NCBI GenBank assembly: GCA_035641235.1 | Contig: DASQUP010000008.1 | Coordinates: 1 to 24,732 of the forward strand | DNA: 24,732 bases | Reading direction: 5' to 3' | Origin: DASQUP01 sp035641235 | Lineage (GTDB): Bacteria > Actinomycetota > CADDZG01 > WHSQ01 | Shown: positions 1 through 6,816 of the stretch, one piece after another | Numbering within the stretch: the stretch's first letter is position 1 | How the letters are laid out: each line of letters begins with the position of its first letter | The notes under the pieces: generated by a model | The model's database searches: none | What the model was told of the DNA's origin: nothing | What the model saw: the letters and a program-made list of their open reading frames with translations, nothing else | Position numbers and translations under genes: made by a program

Positions 1-570
1 GGTCCCCGCCGCGCCCGGACCCATCATTGCGGCTACCTGCGGCACCACTCCGCTCATGACGACCTGCTCGCGAAATAGGTCTCCGGTGCGCGCGAACATC
101 GACCCCGTCGCTTCCTGGATTCGAGCACCCGCGGAGTCGACGAGCCAGACAAGGGGAATTCGTTCTCGGAGCGCGAGCTCCCGCATCCGGCTCGCCTTTA
201 TCTCCCCCACCATCCCCATGGAACCCGCCATAACGGTGAAGTCGTACCCAATTAGGGCCACCCTGCGGCCATCTATCTTCCCAATCCCGGTCACCACACC
301 GTCCGCGGGTGTTGACTTCCCCTGCATCGCGGGCAGCTGGGACTGATGATGGGCCAGCAGTCCGTGTTCGAAGAAAGAGCCCTCATCGAAAAGTAGATCG
401 ATCCGTTCACGTACGGTCAGTTTGCCGGCAGCATGCTGTTTTTCGATTCGGTCCGGTCCGCCCATCCCGGCGAACTCAGACTTCTTGGCCCTAAGCGCCT
501 CGGCCTGAGCGCGCAGATCCGGACCCTCGTAGGTGTATGTGATCGCCGAGCGCCCGCTCCCTTCGGACAT
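1..570 (-). CDS. acyl-CoA carboxylase, carboxyltransferase (beta) subunit, 3' part cut off by window
   Basis: This is the first 190 codons of a gene that runs off the left edge. Translating the minus strand from the ATG at 568-570 gives the N-terminus of a biotin-dependent carboxyltransferase of the propionyl-/acetyl-CoA carboxylase beta family. Recognisable pieces are GKLTVRERIDLLFDEGSFFE (about residues 47-66), a TPADGVVTGIGKIDGR segment, the AGSMG turn of the crotonase-like core, and LVDSAGARIQE, which in this family lines the acyl-CoA site. The family moves carboxyl from carboxybiotin to an acyl-CoA in the cytosol. The exact substrate cannot be told from this part. The start is supported by a strong ribosome site, AAGGAGG, a few bases upstream. 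An enoyl-CoA hydratase family gene lies 70 bp upstream in the same direction, so a shared role in acyl-CoA metabolism is likely. Confidence 0.93.
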   Translation of the reverse strand, partial: MSEGSGRSAITYTYEGPDLRAQAEALRAKKSEFAGMGGPDRIEKQHAAGKLTVRERIDLLFDEGSFFEHGLLAHHQSQLPAMQGKSTPADGVVTGIGKIDGRRVALIGYDFTVMAGSMGMVGEIKASRMRELALRERIPLVWLVDSAGARIQEATGSMFARTGDLFREQVVMSGVVPQVAAMMGPGAAGT

Positions 571-612
571 TTGGACCTCCTTGGGGCCCGTCGCCGGCGC
601 GGCAGCGGCCGA

Positions 613-642
613 AGTTTCCCAGGGCCTCGCAGAAGGGAAACT
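613..642 (-). repeat. hairpin at the end of the enoyl-CoA hydratase gene
   Basis: AGTTTCCC at 613-620 and GGGAAACT at 635-642 form a perfect 8-bp inverted repeat with a 14-nt spacer. The right arm overlaps the TAG stop (641-643) of the crotonase gene. There is no T-run after it on the minus strand. It could slow or end transcription, or cap the 3' end of the message, before the carboxylase gene. That role is inference. Confidence 0.45.
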
Positions 643-1432
643 AGCGCCCTTTCCAGTTCGGGTCACGCTTCTGCAGGAACGCGCTGATGCCCTCCGCCGC
701 GTCATCCGACTGGACACCTACCGACAGCATCCCGGCCAGGTACTCGACTGCATCGTCGAAAGTCTGATCCTCGGCTCGATAGAAGGACCTCTTGCCGAGT
801 GACAGCGCCAGGGGGCTCTTGCTGCCGATTATCTCGGTCAGTTCGGCCACTGCATCCTCCATCTGGCTGGGCGGGACGACGCGGTTTACGAACCCTGCGG
901 CCAGTCCGTCGCCAGACGAGATGCGGCGCCCGGAAAACATGAGTTCAAAGCAAAGTTTTCGAGGAATCTCTCGCTGCAGCACGGCCGTGATGATGAACGG
1001 CCACAGTCCAACGTTGATCTCGGGCGTCCCGAACTCGGCATGCTCGGCGGCGACAACGAGATCGCAAGCAAGCATCAATCCGAACCCACCTCCCAGAGCG
1101 TGACCGTTCACGCGCGCAACGATGGGCAAACGGGACGACCGCATGCTCTTGAACAGGTCTGCGATGTTCGCTCGGGCGAAGTGACCGGCAACCGGGCCGA
1201 CTTCCTGGACCCCGGAGAGATCGGCCCCTGCGCAGAACGCCCGGTCTCCGGCACCAGTTAGGACTAGTGCGATAACAGACTCGTCGTCTTCGGCTGCCTT
1301 CAGAAGGCGCGCCAGCTCGTCGACGACGGCGGAATTGACGGCGTTTCTACGCTCGGGACGATTGATGGTGAGCGTGGTGACGCCGTCGGAACCCTTTGAG
1401 CTGAGGACGGCGCCGCCGGCCTCTGCGCTCAA
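641..1432 (-). CDS. enoyl-CoA hydratase/isomerase family protein (crotonase fold)
   Basis: This 263-aa protein has the usual length of a single-domain crotonase. Motifs seen are INRPERRNAV (23-32), the first oxyanion-hole segment FCAGADL (66-72) and the second, HALGGGFGLMLACD (111-124). The acidic residue in GTPEINVG is E138, equivalent to the second catalytic Glu of rat hydratase. The position equivalent to the first catalytic Glu, directly after GGGF, is Gly118. A standard two-glutamate hydratase mechanism is therefore doubtful, and an isomerase, thioesterase-like or other crotonase reaction is possible. The start is TTG, sharing the 4 bases TTGA with the stop of the upstream gene, which implies translational coupling. 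No good ribosome site or alternative start was seen nearby. The carboxylase gene follows 70 bp downstream. Confidence 0.9.
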   Translation of the reverse strand: MSAEAGGAVLSSKGSDGVTTLTINRPERRNAVNSAVVDELARLLKAAEDDESVIALVLTGAGDRAFCAGADLSGVQEVGPVAGHFARANIADLFKSMRSSRLPIVARVNGHALGGGFGLMLACDLVVAAEHAEFGTPEINVGLWPFIITAVLQREIPRKLCFELMFSGRRISSGDGLAAGFVNRVVPPSQMEDAVAELTEIIGSKSPLALSLGKRSFYRAEDQTFDDAVEYLAGMLSVGVQSDDAAEGISAFLQKRDPNWKGR

Positions 1433-2076
1433 GCCCGGCCGGACTTCAGTATCTCGAGAACCGCCTTCGCGTCATCGTCTTCGATGGGGCGAGCCGACGG
1501 CTGCGCCCCGGGGGTAGCGGGCCGCGGAGCACTCGATCCGAGTGCCCGCCTGAGGTTCTCCTCGGCCCGGTCGAGGGCTTCCTCCGCCGTCTTCAGCTTG
1601 ATGCGCAGATCCGTCTCTCTCCGGCTCGCTTCCTCCAGCGCGGTTTCGAGCTCGTCGATGCGCTCCTTGTAACCGCGGCCGTCCGCGGCAAAGGCCTCGA
1701 CCTGGGCGGTGCGAAGTGCATCATCCCTGGACAGTTCGAGCAGCCGGTCCACTACGGCGCTCCCGATATCTTCGTAGGTAAGGCGAGCGGACCGCTTGGA
1801 TTGCCTGCTCGGCAACATCGCCTCGGCGTCAGCGAGCGAAATGGGTTCTGTCGAGCGAACTGCGATAACGGTGTTCCGGCCGCGGCGGCCGCGCTGGACG
1901 ACCTCGATCCTGCTGGTTTCCTCCAGCAGCTTGATCGCTTCGGCGCTGCGAACAGAGTTCAGTCCGGCATCGGACGCCACTTCGCGCAACCGACCCTCGA
2001 ACCGGCCCCTGTCCGAAGCTGAATTCAGCCCGGCCAACAACTTGTTAGCCAGCTCATGAAGATTGGTACGGGCCAT
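1429..2076 (-). CDS. hypothetical protein, winged-helix-like N-terminus plus coiled coil
   Basis: I do not recognise a named family for this 215-aa protein. Residues about 20-75 look like a winged helix: LREVASDAGL reads as a recognition region, followed by SAEAIKLLEETSRIEVV and a basic RGRRGRNTVIAV wing. Residues about 130-180 are a charged heptad-like stretch rich in Glu, Arg and Ala (DELETALEEASRRETDLRIK), probably a dimerising coiled coil. A Pro/Ala-rich linker and a short acidic end (about 195-215) follow. It starts with ATG; the upstream GGGGCTCC is a poor ribosome site. Its stop overlaps the TTG start of the crotonase gene. A palindrome lies 37 bp upstream of the start. A DNA-binding regulator of the acyl-CoA genes is a reasonable guess, unproven. 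Confidence 0.75.
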   Translation of the reverse strand: MARTNLHELANKLLAGLNSASDRGRFEGRLREVASDAGLNSVRSAEAIKLLEETSRIEVVQRGRRGRNTVIAVRSTEPISLADAEAMLPSRQSKRSARLTYEDIGSAVVDRLLELSRDDALRTAQVEAFAADGRGYKERIDELETALEEASRRETDLRIKLKTAEEALDRAEENLRRALGSSAPRPATPGAQPSARPIEDDDAKAVLEILKSGRA

Positions 2077-2112
2077 CGGAGCCCCGCTTTCTTGAGGTCG
2101 TTTCCACCCACC

Positions 2113-2132
2113 GCGGTTAATGACTTAACCGC
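2113..2132. promoter_or_regulatory. 20-bp palindrome upstream of the winged-helix-like gene (possible operator)
   Basis: GCGGTTAA (2113-2120), spacer TGAC, then TTAACCGC (2125-2132) is a perfect 8+8 inverted repeat. It sits in a relatively AT-rich gap, 37 bp before the ATG at 2076 and 118 bp after the anti-sigma stop. Its size and position fit a dimeric regulator's operator, perhaps for the gene just downstream. No T-run follows, so a terminator is less likely. Confidence 0.45.
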
Positions 2133-2249
2133 AGGCCTTAGATGCTATCGCGATCCACCGGAAAATGGATATTGAATTTTTGATTTGGCAGAGGTGTCCA
2201 CAGGCGCTTGCCCGATCCGGGCCTTTTGTCCCGATTGGAGCGCTCGGAG

Positions 2250-2477
2250 CTAAAACCGCTCGATCAGGCTGGTGATTCGCACCCGGAGCTCGTCTGGACA
2301 GACGGTACAACCTCTGAGTTTCGCGAGGATTGCCGTCACCTCGTGCTCGAGCCCTACGCGCTCGTAACACGGCGCGCAGTCCTCGAGATGGGCTCGGATC
2401 TCCCGGCGACGCTCGTCGCTCAGGCCTTCCCCGTCCAGGTACAGATACGCTTCCTCGAGCGTCTCTCTGCAATTCAT
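2250..2477 (-). CDS. rsrA: RsrA-like zinc-binding anti-sigma factor
   Basis: This 75-aa protein has the ZAS (zinc anti-sigma) signature: Cys3, then His30-x3-Cys34-x2-Cys37 in HLEDCAPC. That matches the zinc ligands of Streptomyces RsrA and its mycobacterial relatives. The flanking text YLYLDGE and YERVGLEHEV also fits the family. A further pair, Cys57 and Cys60 (CTVC), lies in the C-terminal part. In RsrA, oxidation of ligand cysteines by thiol stress releases zinc and frees SigR. The protein acts in the cytosol. The gene follows the sigma gene by 69 bp in the same direction, the usual sigma/anti-sigma order. It is slightly shorter than Streptomyces RsrA. The start is ATG with no clear ribosome site. 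Confidence 0.9.
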   Translation of the reverse strand: MNCRETLEEAYLYLDGEGLSDERRREIRAHLEDCAPCYERVGLEHEVTAILAKLRGCTVCPDELRVRITSLIERF

Positions 2478-2546
2478 GATTCAGTTGTCCGACGTCATGG
2501 CCTGTTTCCCCCGGCCTTTTCTACCAGTATTCCCCTGCTTGGTAAA

Positions 2547-3155
2547 TCACGAGACATTTTTCACAATGCCCCGCTCTACTGCTAGATCCCACAACCTCTT
2601 TTGGAGCGCCTTTCTTCCCCGATGAAGCCGCGACATTACGGTCCCCAGTGGAACATCCATGATTTCGGCCATTTCGGCGTACGTGAACCCCTCGATGTCC
2701 GACAAGATCACTGCGAGCCTGAACTGCTCGGGCAACGCATCGATTGCCTCGATGATGTCGCTGTCCACCAGCGAGTCGAGCACGATCGTCTCGGGCGTGG
2801 CCGAGAACTGGGGGTCGTGATCCTTGAGCTCCTGATAGAGATCGAACTCCTCGACGTCGTCCTGGGAGACCTTCTGCGGCTCCCTCTGCCGCTTCCTGTA
2901 CACGTTGATGTACGCATTCGTCAGGATGCGAAACAACCAAGCTTTCAGGTTCGTACCCGGCTCGAATCGGTTGAAGGACCTATAGGCCCTAAGCATCGTC
3001 TCCTGAACGAGGTCCTCCGCGTCCGCCGGATTACGCGTCATCCTCAGGGCGCCCGCGTACAGCGAATCCAGCAACGGAAGCGCCTCTTCCTGAAAACGCG
3101 TTTTGTCTTCCCTCGACAAGCGGGGAAGGCTCTCAGCCACCTGTTTTGCCTCCAC
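2547..3155 (-). CDS. sigR: SigR/SigH-type ECF RNA polymerase sigma factor
   Basis: This 202-aa ECF sigma factor closely resembles the SigR/SigH (ECF12) group. Region 2 spans about residues 38-93 (LRMTRNPADAEDLVQET, then TNLKAWLFRILTNAYIN and a YRKRQREP end). Region 4 spans about 129-192 (ALPEQFRLAVILSDIEGFTY, then the helix-turn-helix PLGTVMSRLHRGRKAL). Known members switch on thiol-oxidative stress genes and are held by RsrA. The GTG at 3155 overlaps the end of ddl by 23 bp. A second GTG at 3140 has a GGAGG at better spacing (8 nt) and would give 197 aa with an 8-bp overlap, so the exact start is open. Overlap with ddl implies co-transcription with the wall genes, and the partner anti-sigma gene follows directly. 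Confidence 0.95.
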   Translation of the reverse strand: MEAKQVAESLPRLSREDKTRFQEEALPLLDSLYAGALRMTRNPADAEDLVQETMLRAYRSFNRFEPGTNLKAWLFRILTNAYINVYRKRQREPQKVSQDDVEEFDLYQELKDHDPQFSATPETIVLDSLVDSDIIEAIDALPEQFRLAVILSDIEGFTYAEMAEIMDVPLGTVMSRLHRGRKALQKRLWDLAVERGIVKNVS

Positions 3156-4308
3156 GGGCCTCCAGCATCCCAGACTCGAAAGTGAACATCAGTTCCGACT
3201 TCTGCCTGTGCGCCCGCAGCGCTATGTCGATGAGGGACGCGAGCAGTGACGAGAAGGTCACGCCGGTAGGTTCCCACAGGTAGAAGGAGAACGATCCAGG
3301 TGTCGTATTGATTTCCATCACCCACGCACTCCCCGACTTCTCGTCGACGAAGGAATCGATCCGAGCTACTCCCGCTGCGTCCACTGCAAGGAACGCGGCA
3401 ATGGCGTTCTCCTGGACCTGTTTGGTGAGCTCCTCAGAGATGGGTGCGGGTATGCGGCGCTCTTGGCCCGCCATTCCGCCCGAGGACTTCGTGCGAGCCT
3501 TGCCGCCGCGCATGTACTTGTCGGAGAAGGTTAGGAACTCCTCCCACGCTACCGGCTGCTCGCAGACGCTTGCCCGCGGTTCCACGCCGAATCCCCCGAG
3601 AACCGAACAATTGATCTCTATACAACCCTCCATCGATCGCTCGACGATGAGCCGCCGGTCGTAGCGGCGCGCCACATCCAAGGCCTGTAGAAGCGACTCC
3701 CGATCCGGAGCCTTCCCGATCCCTACGCTCGATCCGAGGCGGGCCGGCTTGACGAATACCGGATAGTCGATTGCGTTCTCGATCTCGGCTACCACGGCAT
3801 CACGTCGGGAATCGAGATCTGAGGACTCAACGAGGACGTCCTCCACAACAGGAAGCCCGGCGGCCCTGAAGGCGGCCTTCATCGCAATCTTGTCCATGCC
3901 CGTTGCCGAGCCGGTGACCCCCGAGCCGGCGTACGGGATATCGGCCAGCTCGAGAAGGCCCTGCAGTGTTCCGTCCTCGCCAAAGGTGCCGTGGATGGCC
4001 GGAACGACCACGTCGAGGGGCACCTTGCGGGCCCCGCGCAGCCGGCCTCCGGGAACGTAGAGGCCTCCATAGCCGGCGGCGGGCGGAATCCAGGCCTCCT
4101 CCCCGACATCCTCCCACCGGCGGTCTTTGTACACGGCGAGGTCGTTCAGACCGGCGCCCGTGAGCCATTTGCCCTCGCGCGTGATGTAGATCGGGACGAC
4201 GTCGTGGGCCTCCGACAGGACGGCCATGACCTGATGTGCGGTTACGACCGAGACGTCGTGTTCGACCGACCGGCCGCCGAAGACCACTCCTACAGAAAGC
4301 CTCTCCAT
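3133..4308 (-). CDS. ddl: D-alanine--D-alanine ligase
   Basis: This 391-aa ATP-grasp enzyme joins two D-Ala molecules for the peptidoglycan stem peptide in the cytosol. The N-terminal substrate loop reads VVFGGRSVEHDVS (8-20, with the conserved Glu16). HGTFGEDGT is at 106-114, the ATP-grasp lysine segment VFVKPARLGSSVGI at 184-197 and the metal-binding MEINTTPGS at 331-339. The loop before IPAPI contains KYMRGGK rather than the shorter proteobacterial sequence. The end carries an extra tail of about 20 residues after the last helix, and the sigma gene starts inside this tail. The start is ATG with a weak ribosome site; a TAGACT (-10-like) lies 9 bases upstream. The MurF-like ligase, which would use the product, is encoded directly upstream (83-bp gap). 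Confidence 0.95.
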   Translation of the reverse strand: MERLSVGVVFGGRSVEHDVSVVTAHQVMAVLSEAHDVVPIYITREGKWLTGAGLNDLAVYKDRRWEDVGEEAWIPPAAGYGGLYVPGGRLRGARKVPLDVVVPAIHGTFGEDGTLQGLLELADIPYAGSGVTGSATGMDKIAMKAAFRAAGLPVVEDVLVESSDLDSRRDAVVAEIENAIDYPVFVKPARLGSSVGIGKAPDRESLLQALDVARRYDRRLIVERSMEGCIEINCSVLGGFGVEPRASVCEQPVAWEEFLTFSDKYMRGGKARTKSSGGMAGQERRIPAPISEELTKQVQENAIAAFLAVDAAGVARIDSFVDEKSGSAWVMEINTTPGSFSFYLWEPTGVTFSSLLASLIDIALRAHRQKSELMFTFESGMLEARGGKTGG

Positions 4309-4391
4309 AGATAGGTCAGTCTACGTGCCGCCCCCACTCGTTCTTTCTTCTGTGAGCACCCTGAGGGGGCCTGGACGAGAAAAGAACCAGC

Positions 4392-5921
4392 TCAGGACTC
4401 GTATTGGTCGGGGAGGTCGTTCTCGAACAGCACCACGTCCCCCGGTGCCAGCAGGTCACGGAGCCGGGCGGATGCTTCCTCCAACGAGTCCACCGTCAGC
4501 ACCTCCGCCCGCCCGCCGTCTGCCCCCGCGGTAATCGCCCGGCGGTTCAGGCCGGCGACGACGATGAGAGTGTCGGCGACCGCCGCGGCCCGCTCGCCGA
4601 GCTCCCGGTTGTATTCGACCTGGAGGTCGCCCAGCTCGACCATCCCAGGAGTCACCACGACCCTTCGGCGCGCCGGCATCGATTCGAGAACCTCGAGCGC
4701 AGCAGCCGCGCCCTCGGGGTTCGAGTTGTAGGCGTCGTCGATGACGGTGATCCCGCCGGTGCCCGCGATTATCTGGAGGCGGTGCTCGACGGGCTGCAGC
4801 TCCGAGATGGCAGCCGCCAGCTCGCTCAGCGAGCGGCCCAGAGATCGCGCGACGGCGACTCCGGCGAGGAGGTGACCGATCGCGTGCCGGCCGAGGAGCT
4901 TCGTGGGCGCCGCGCGCGACTCGCCCGTGGACCGCTCCACGATCTTCAGCTCCGTGCCCTCGGTTGTGGTGGCGACGTCGGTTGCAGTGACGTCCGGCGC
5001 GCCGGCCGGGTCGACGCCGTAGCGGACCACCCGAACGTGTGAGGTGCCGTCGGCGAGTTCTCGGACTGCCTGATCATCGACATTCATGACCGCAACGCCG
5101 TCTGCGGGAAGGCTGGCAATCAACTCGTACTTCGCTCGCCTGATGTTCGCGAGGCTTCCGAATCGTTCGAGGTGAGCGGGGCCGATCGAAGTGAGAACCC
5201 CGACCTTCGGCCGAGTGAACCTGCACAGCTCGGCGATCTCGCCGACACCGTACGCTCCCATCTCGACCACGAAATACCGGTGCCCCTTCGACAAACGTTC
5301 GTTGATCGTGCGGCACACGCCGAGAGGAGTGTTGAACGACCCCGGAGTGGCGAGGGCAGACTCGCTCGGCCCGATCAATCCCTCGATCGCAAACTTGGTG
5401 GAGGTCTTGCCGAAGGATCCCGTGACGCCGATGACAACGGGATCGATGTCGTCGAGTCTCCGGCGCGCCGCACGCATATACCCCGCGTTGATCGTCGTTT
5501 GAACGGGCGACAGCAACCAGTCCGCCGCCACAAGCAATTGGGACGTAAAGAAGAAGACCAGAGCGGTTGTCGCAATCCACGTAGCAACATCGGCAGGCCA
5601 TCCTCCGAGCGCGATGTGAGCCACCCCCGATGGCGCCAGCACCAGCAGCGGACTCAGCAACGTTGCAATAATGAGAAGTCGCCACGCTCGCCCCGTCATC
5701 GCTAGCGGTTTCTTGGCGCCGGCCGGACGCAACCACAAGGCCCGGCGCTTGTTGTCCGCGCACCACGCCAGGAACCTCCGGCGCTTGTAACCCTCCAACT
5801 GGAACACATGGAGCGCGCGCCTGAGCCGCACGAATTGCACGACCGTGAACGCAGGTACGAGGCCGTAGACGATGACCCTCAACATGACCGTGTATCCGGT
5901 GAACGGATCGTCGAAGCCCAC
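4392..5921 (-). CDS. membrane-anchored MurF-like Mur ligase
   Basis: This 509-aa protein consists of an N-terminal membrane part and a Mur-ligase catalytic core. Hydrophobic segments lie at about 12-30, 80-105 and 113-137, with a basic loop between (about 32-78). The ATP site VTGSFGKTST is at 166-175. MurF-like motifs follow: FNTPLGV (196-202), VVEMGA (218-223), IGPAHLERFGSL (247-258), the AKYE lysine (264) that is carbamylated in the family, EHRLQ (379-383) and DDAYNSNPEG (395-404). The classical MurF N-terminal UDP-MurNAc-binding domain is missing, and the end reads ENDLPDQ where ordinary MurF has a KGS-type motif. It sits next to ddl, so addition of D-Ala-D-Ala to a wall precursor is likely, but the acceptor may be lipid-linked. 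The GTG start has GAGG 8 nt upstream, 10 bp after the hydrolase stop. Catalytic class is sure, exact substrate is not. Confidence 0.88.
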   Translation of the reverse strand: MGFDDPFTGYTVMLRVIVYGLVPAFTVVQFVRLRRALHVFQLEGYKRRRFLAWCADNKRRALWLRPAGAKKPLAMTGRAWRLLIIATLLSPLLVLAPSGVAHIALGGWPADVATWIATTALVFFFTSQLLVAADWLLSPVQTTINAGYMRAARRRLDDIDPVVIGVTGSFGKTSTKFAIEGLIGPSESALATPGSFNTPLGVCRTINERLSKGHRYFVVEMGAYGVGEIAELCRFTRPKVGVLTSIGPAHLERFGSLANIRRAKYELIASLPADGVAVMNVDDQAVRELADGTSHVRVVRYGVDPAGAPDVTATDVATTTEGTELKIVERSTGESRAAPTKLLGRHAIGHLLAGVAVARSLGRSLSELAAAISELQPVEHRLQIIAGTGGITVIDDAYNSNPEGAAAALEVLESMPARRRVVVTPGMVELGDLQVEYNRELGERAAAVADTLIVVAGLNRRAITAGADGGRAEVLTVDSLEEASARLRDLLAPGDVVLFENDLPDQYES

Positions 5922-5931
5922 GTCGGTAACC

Positions 5932-6705
5932 TCAGCTCAGCGGCGCGCCGAAGAAGTGGCGCACTATCCGGCAGAATCGCTCGGGCTCGTCGAGATACGC
6001 GAAGTGGCCGGCACCGTCGAACTCGACAAGGCCCGCGTCCGGAATGATGCGCTCCATACGACGCGCGTGTGCAATCGGGACGGCATCGTCATTGGTCCCC
6101 CAGACGAGCAGACACGGTGACGCCACGTGATATAGCAGGGCACTTAGGTTCTCGTTGACCACCTTCACAAGAATGGGGCGCATCGGGCCGGCGTCCTTGT
6201 AGTCCTGGGATGCGATGCGCTTGTACACGGCCCCACGGACGGCCTTCCCGGGAGGCCCCAGTAACCCGGCAATACGCGCCCCGCGCGATACAAGTCGCTT
6301 GGCGCGCACTCCGGGGCTCGGTGGGGTACGAAGCCCCGGCGATCCCACGAGGACGAGCTTCTCGACGAGTTCCGGACGGGTGGCTGCGAGGTACAGAGAG
6401 GTCTTCGCTCCGAACGAGTGCCCGACGAATCGGGCCCGTTCGATGCCTTCTGCCGCGAGCACGTCGTGCACGTATTCGGCGTAGTCGGGCGTGCCCCAGA
6501 CCCCATTGGGCACCGGCGACTCCCCGAAGCCGGGCAGGTCGAGCGCCACGACACGGAACGCTGCCGCGAGGCACGCGCTCACCGGCGCCATGGATTCGAT
6601 CCGCCCGCCCCAGCCGTGAAGCACAACTACTGGCGCGCCGCTCCCCGCCCCGAATAGGCGCGTCTTGTGGCCTCCGGCCTCGACATACCTGAACTCAGAC
6701 GTCAT
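5932..6705 (-). CDS. alpha/beta hydrolase
   Basis: This 257-aa single-domain alpha/beta-hydrolase has a complete triad. The nucleophile elbow is GHSFG with Ser97, the acid is in WGTNDDAVP (Asp206 or Asp207), and the histidine is His234 in GAGHFAY. The oxyanion segment is HGWGG (30-34), and LDLPGFGES (56-63) is typical of esterases, C-C hydrolases and haloperoxidase-like members. There is no signal peptide, so it is cytosolic. The substrate cannot be named. It appears to be first in the run MurF-like, ddl, sigR, rsrA, with only 10 bp to the next gene, so it may act on an envelope or stress-related ester. The ATG start lacks a close ribosome site; a GATACT lies 10 bases upstream and could be a -10 element. 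Confidence 0.88.
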   Translation of the reverse strand: MTSEFRYVEAGGHKTRLFGAGSGAPVVVLHGWGGRIESMAPVSACLAAAFRVVALDLPGFGESPVPNGVWGTPDYAEYVHDVLAAEGIERARFVGHSFGAKTSLYLAATRPELVEKLVLVGSPGLRTPPSPGVRAKRLVSRGARIAGLLGPPGKAVRGAVYKRIASQDYKDAGPMRPILVKVVNENLSALLYHVASPCLLVWGTNDDAVPIAHARRMERIIPDAGLVEFDGAGHFAYLDEPERFCRIVRHFFGAPLS

Positions 6706-6755
6706 ATGGCAGTCGAGTATCGCCCCTTCCCGGAGGGTGCGCCGCGCCCGATCCC

Positions 6756-6806
6756 CTTTCTGTCTGCTCAGAACCGCGGATAGCGCGATTTTCAGCAGAC
6801 AGAAAG
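6756..6806. repeat. perfect 13-bp inverted repeat between transcription units
   Basis: CTTTCTGTCTGCT (6756-6768) and AGCAGACAGAAAG (6794-6806) are exact reverse complements separated by 25 nt. The right arm begins 10 bp after the stop of the FAD oxidoreductase gene, and the left arm lies 50 bp before the hydrolase start. On the minus strand the sequence after the stem is GGGGAT, not a T-run. It may be a U-less terminator of the oxidoreductase message or a regulator site for the hydrolase operon. Confidence 0.6.
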
Positions 6807-6816
6807 CGCGCCGACG

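Noticed and set aside
2478..2546. SigR-type promoter (GGAAT-N18-GTT) before rsrA
   Set aside because: A GGGGAAT is present on the minus strand, but no GTT stands at the required distance.
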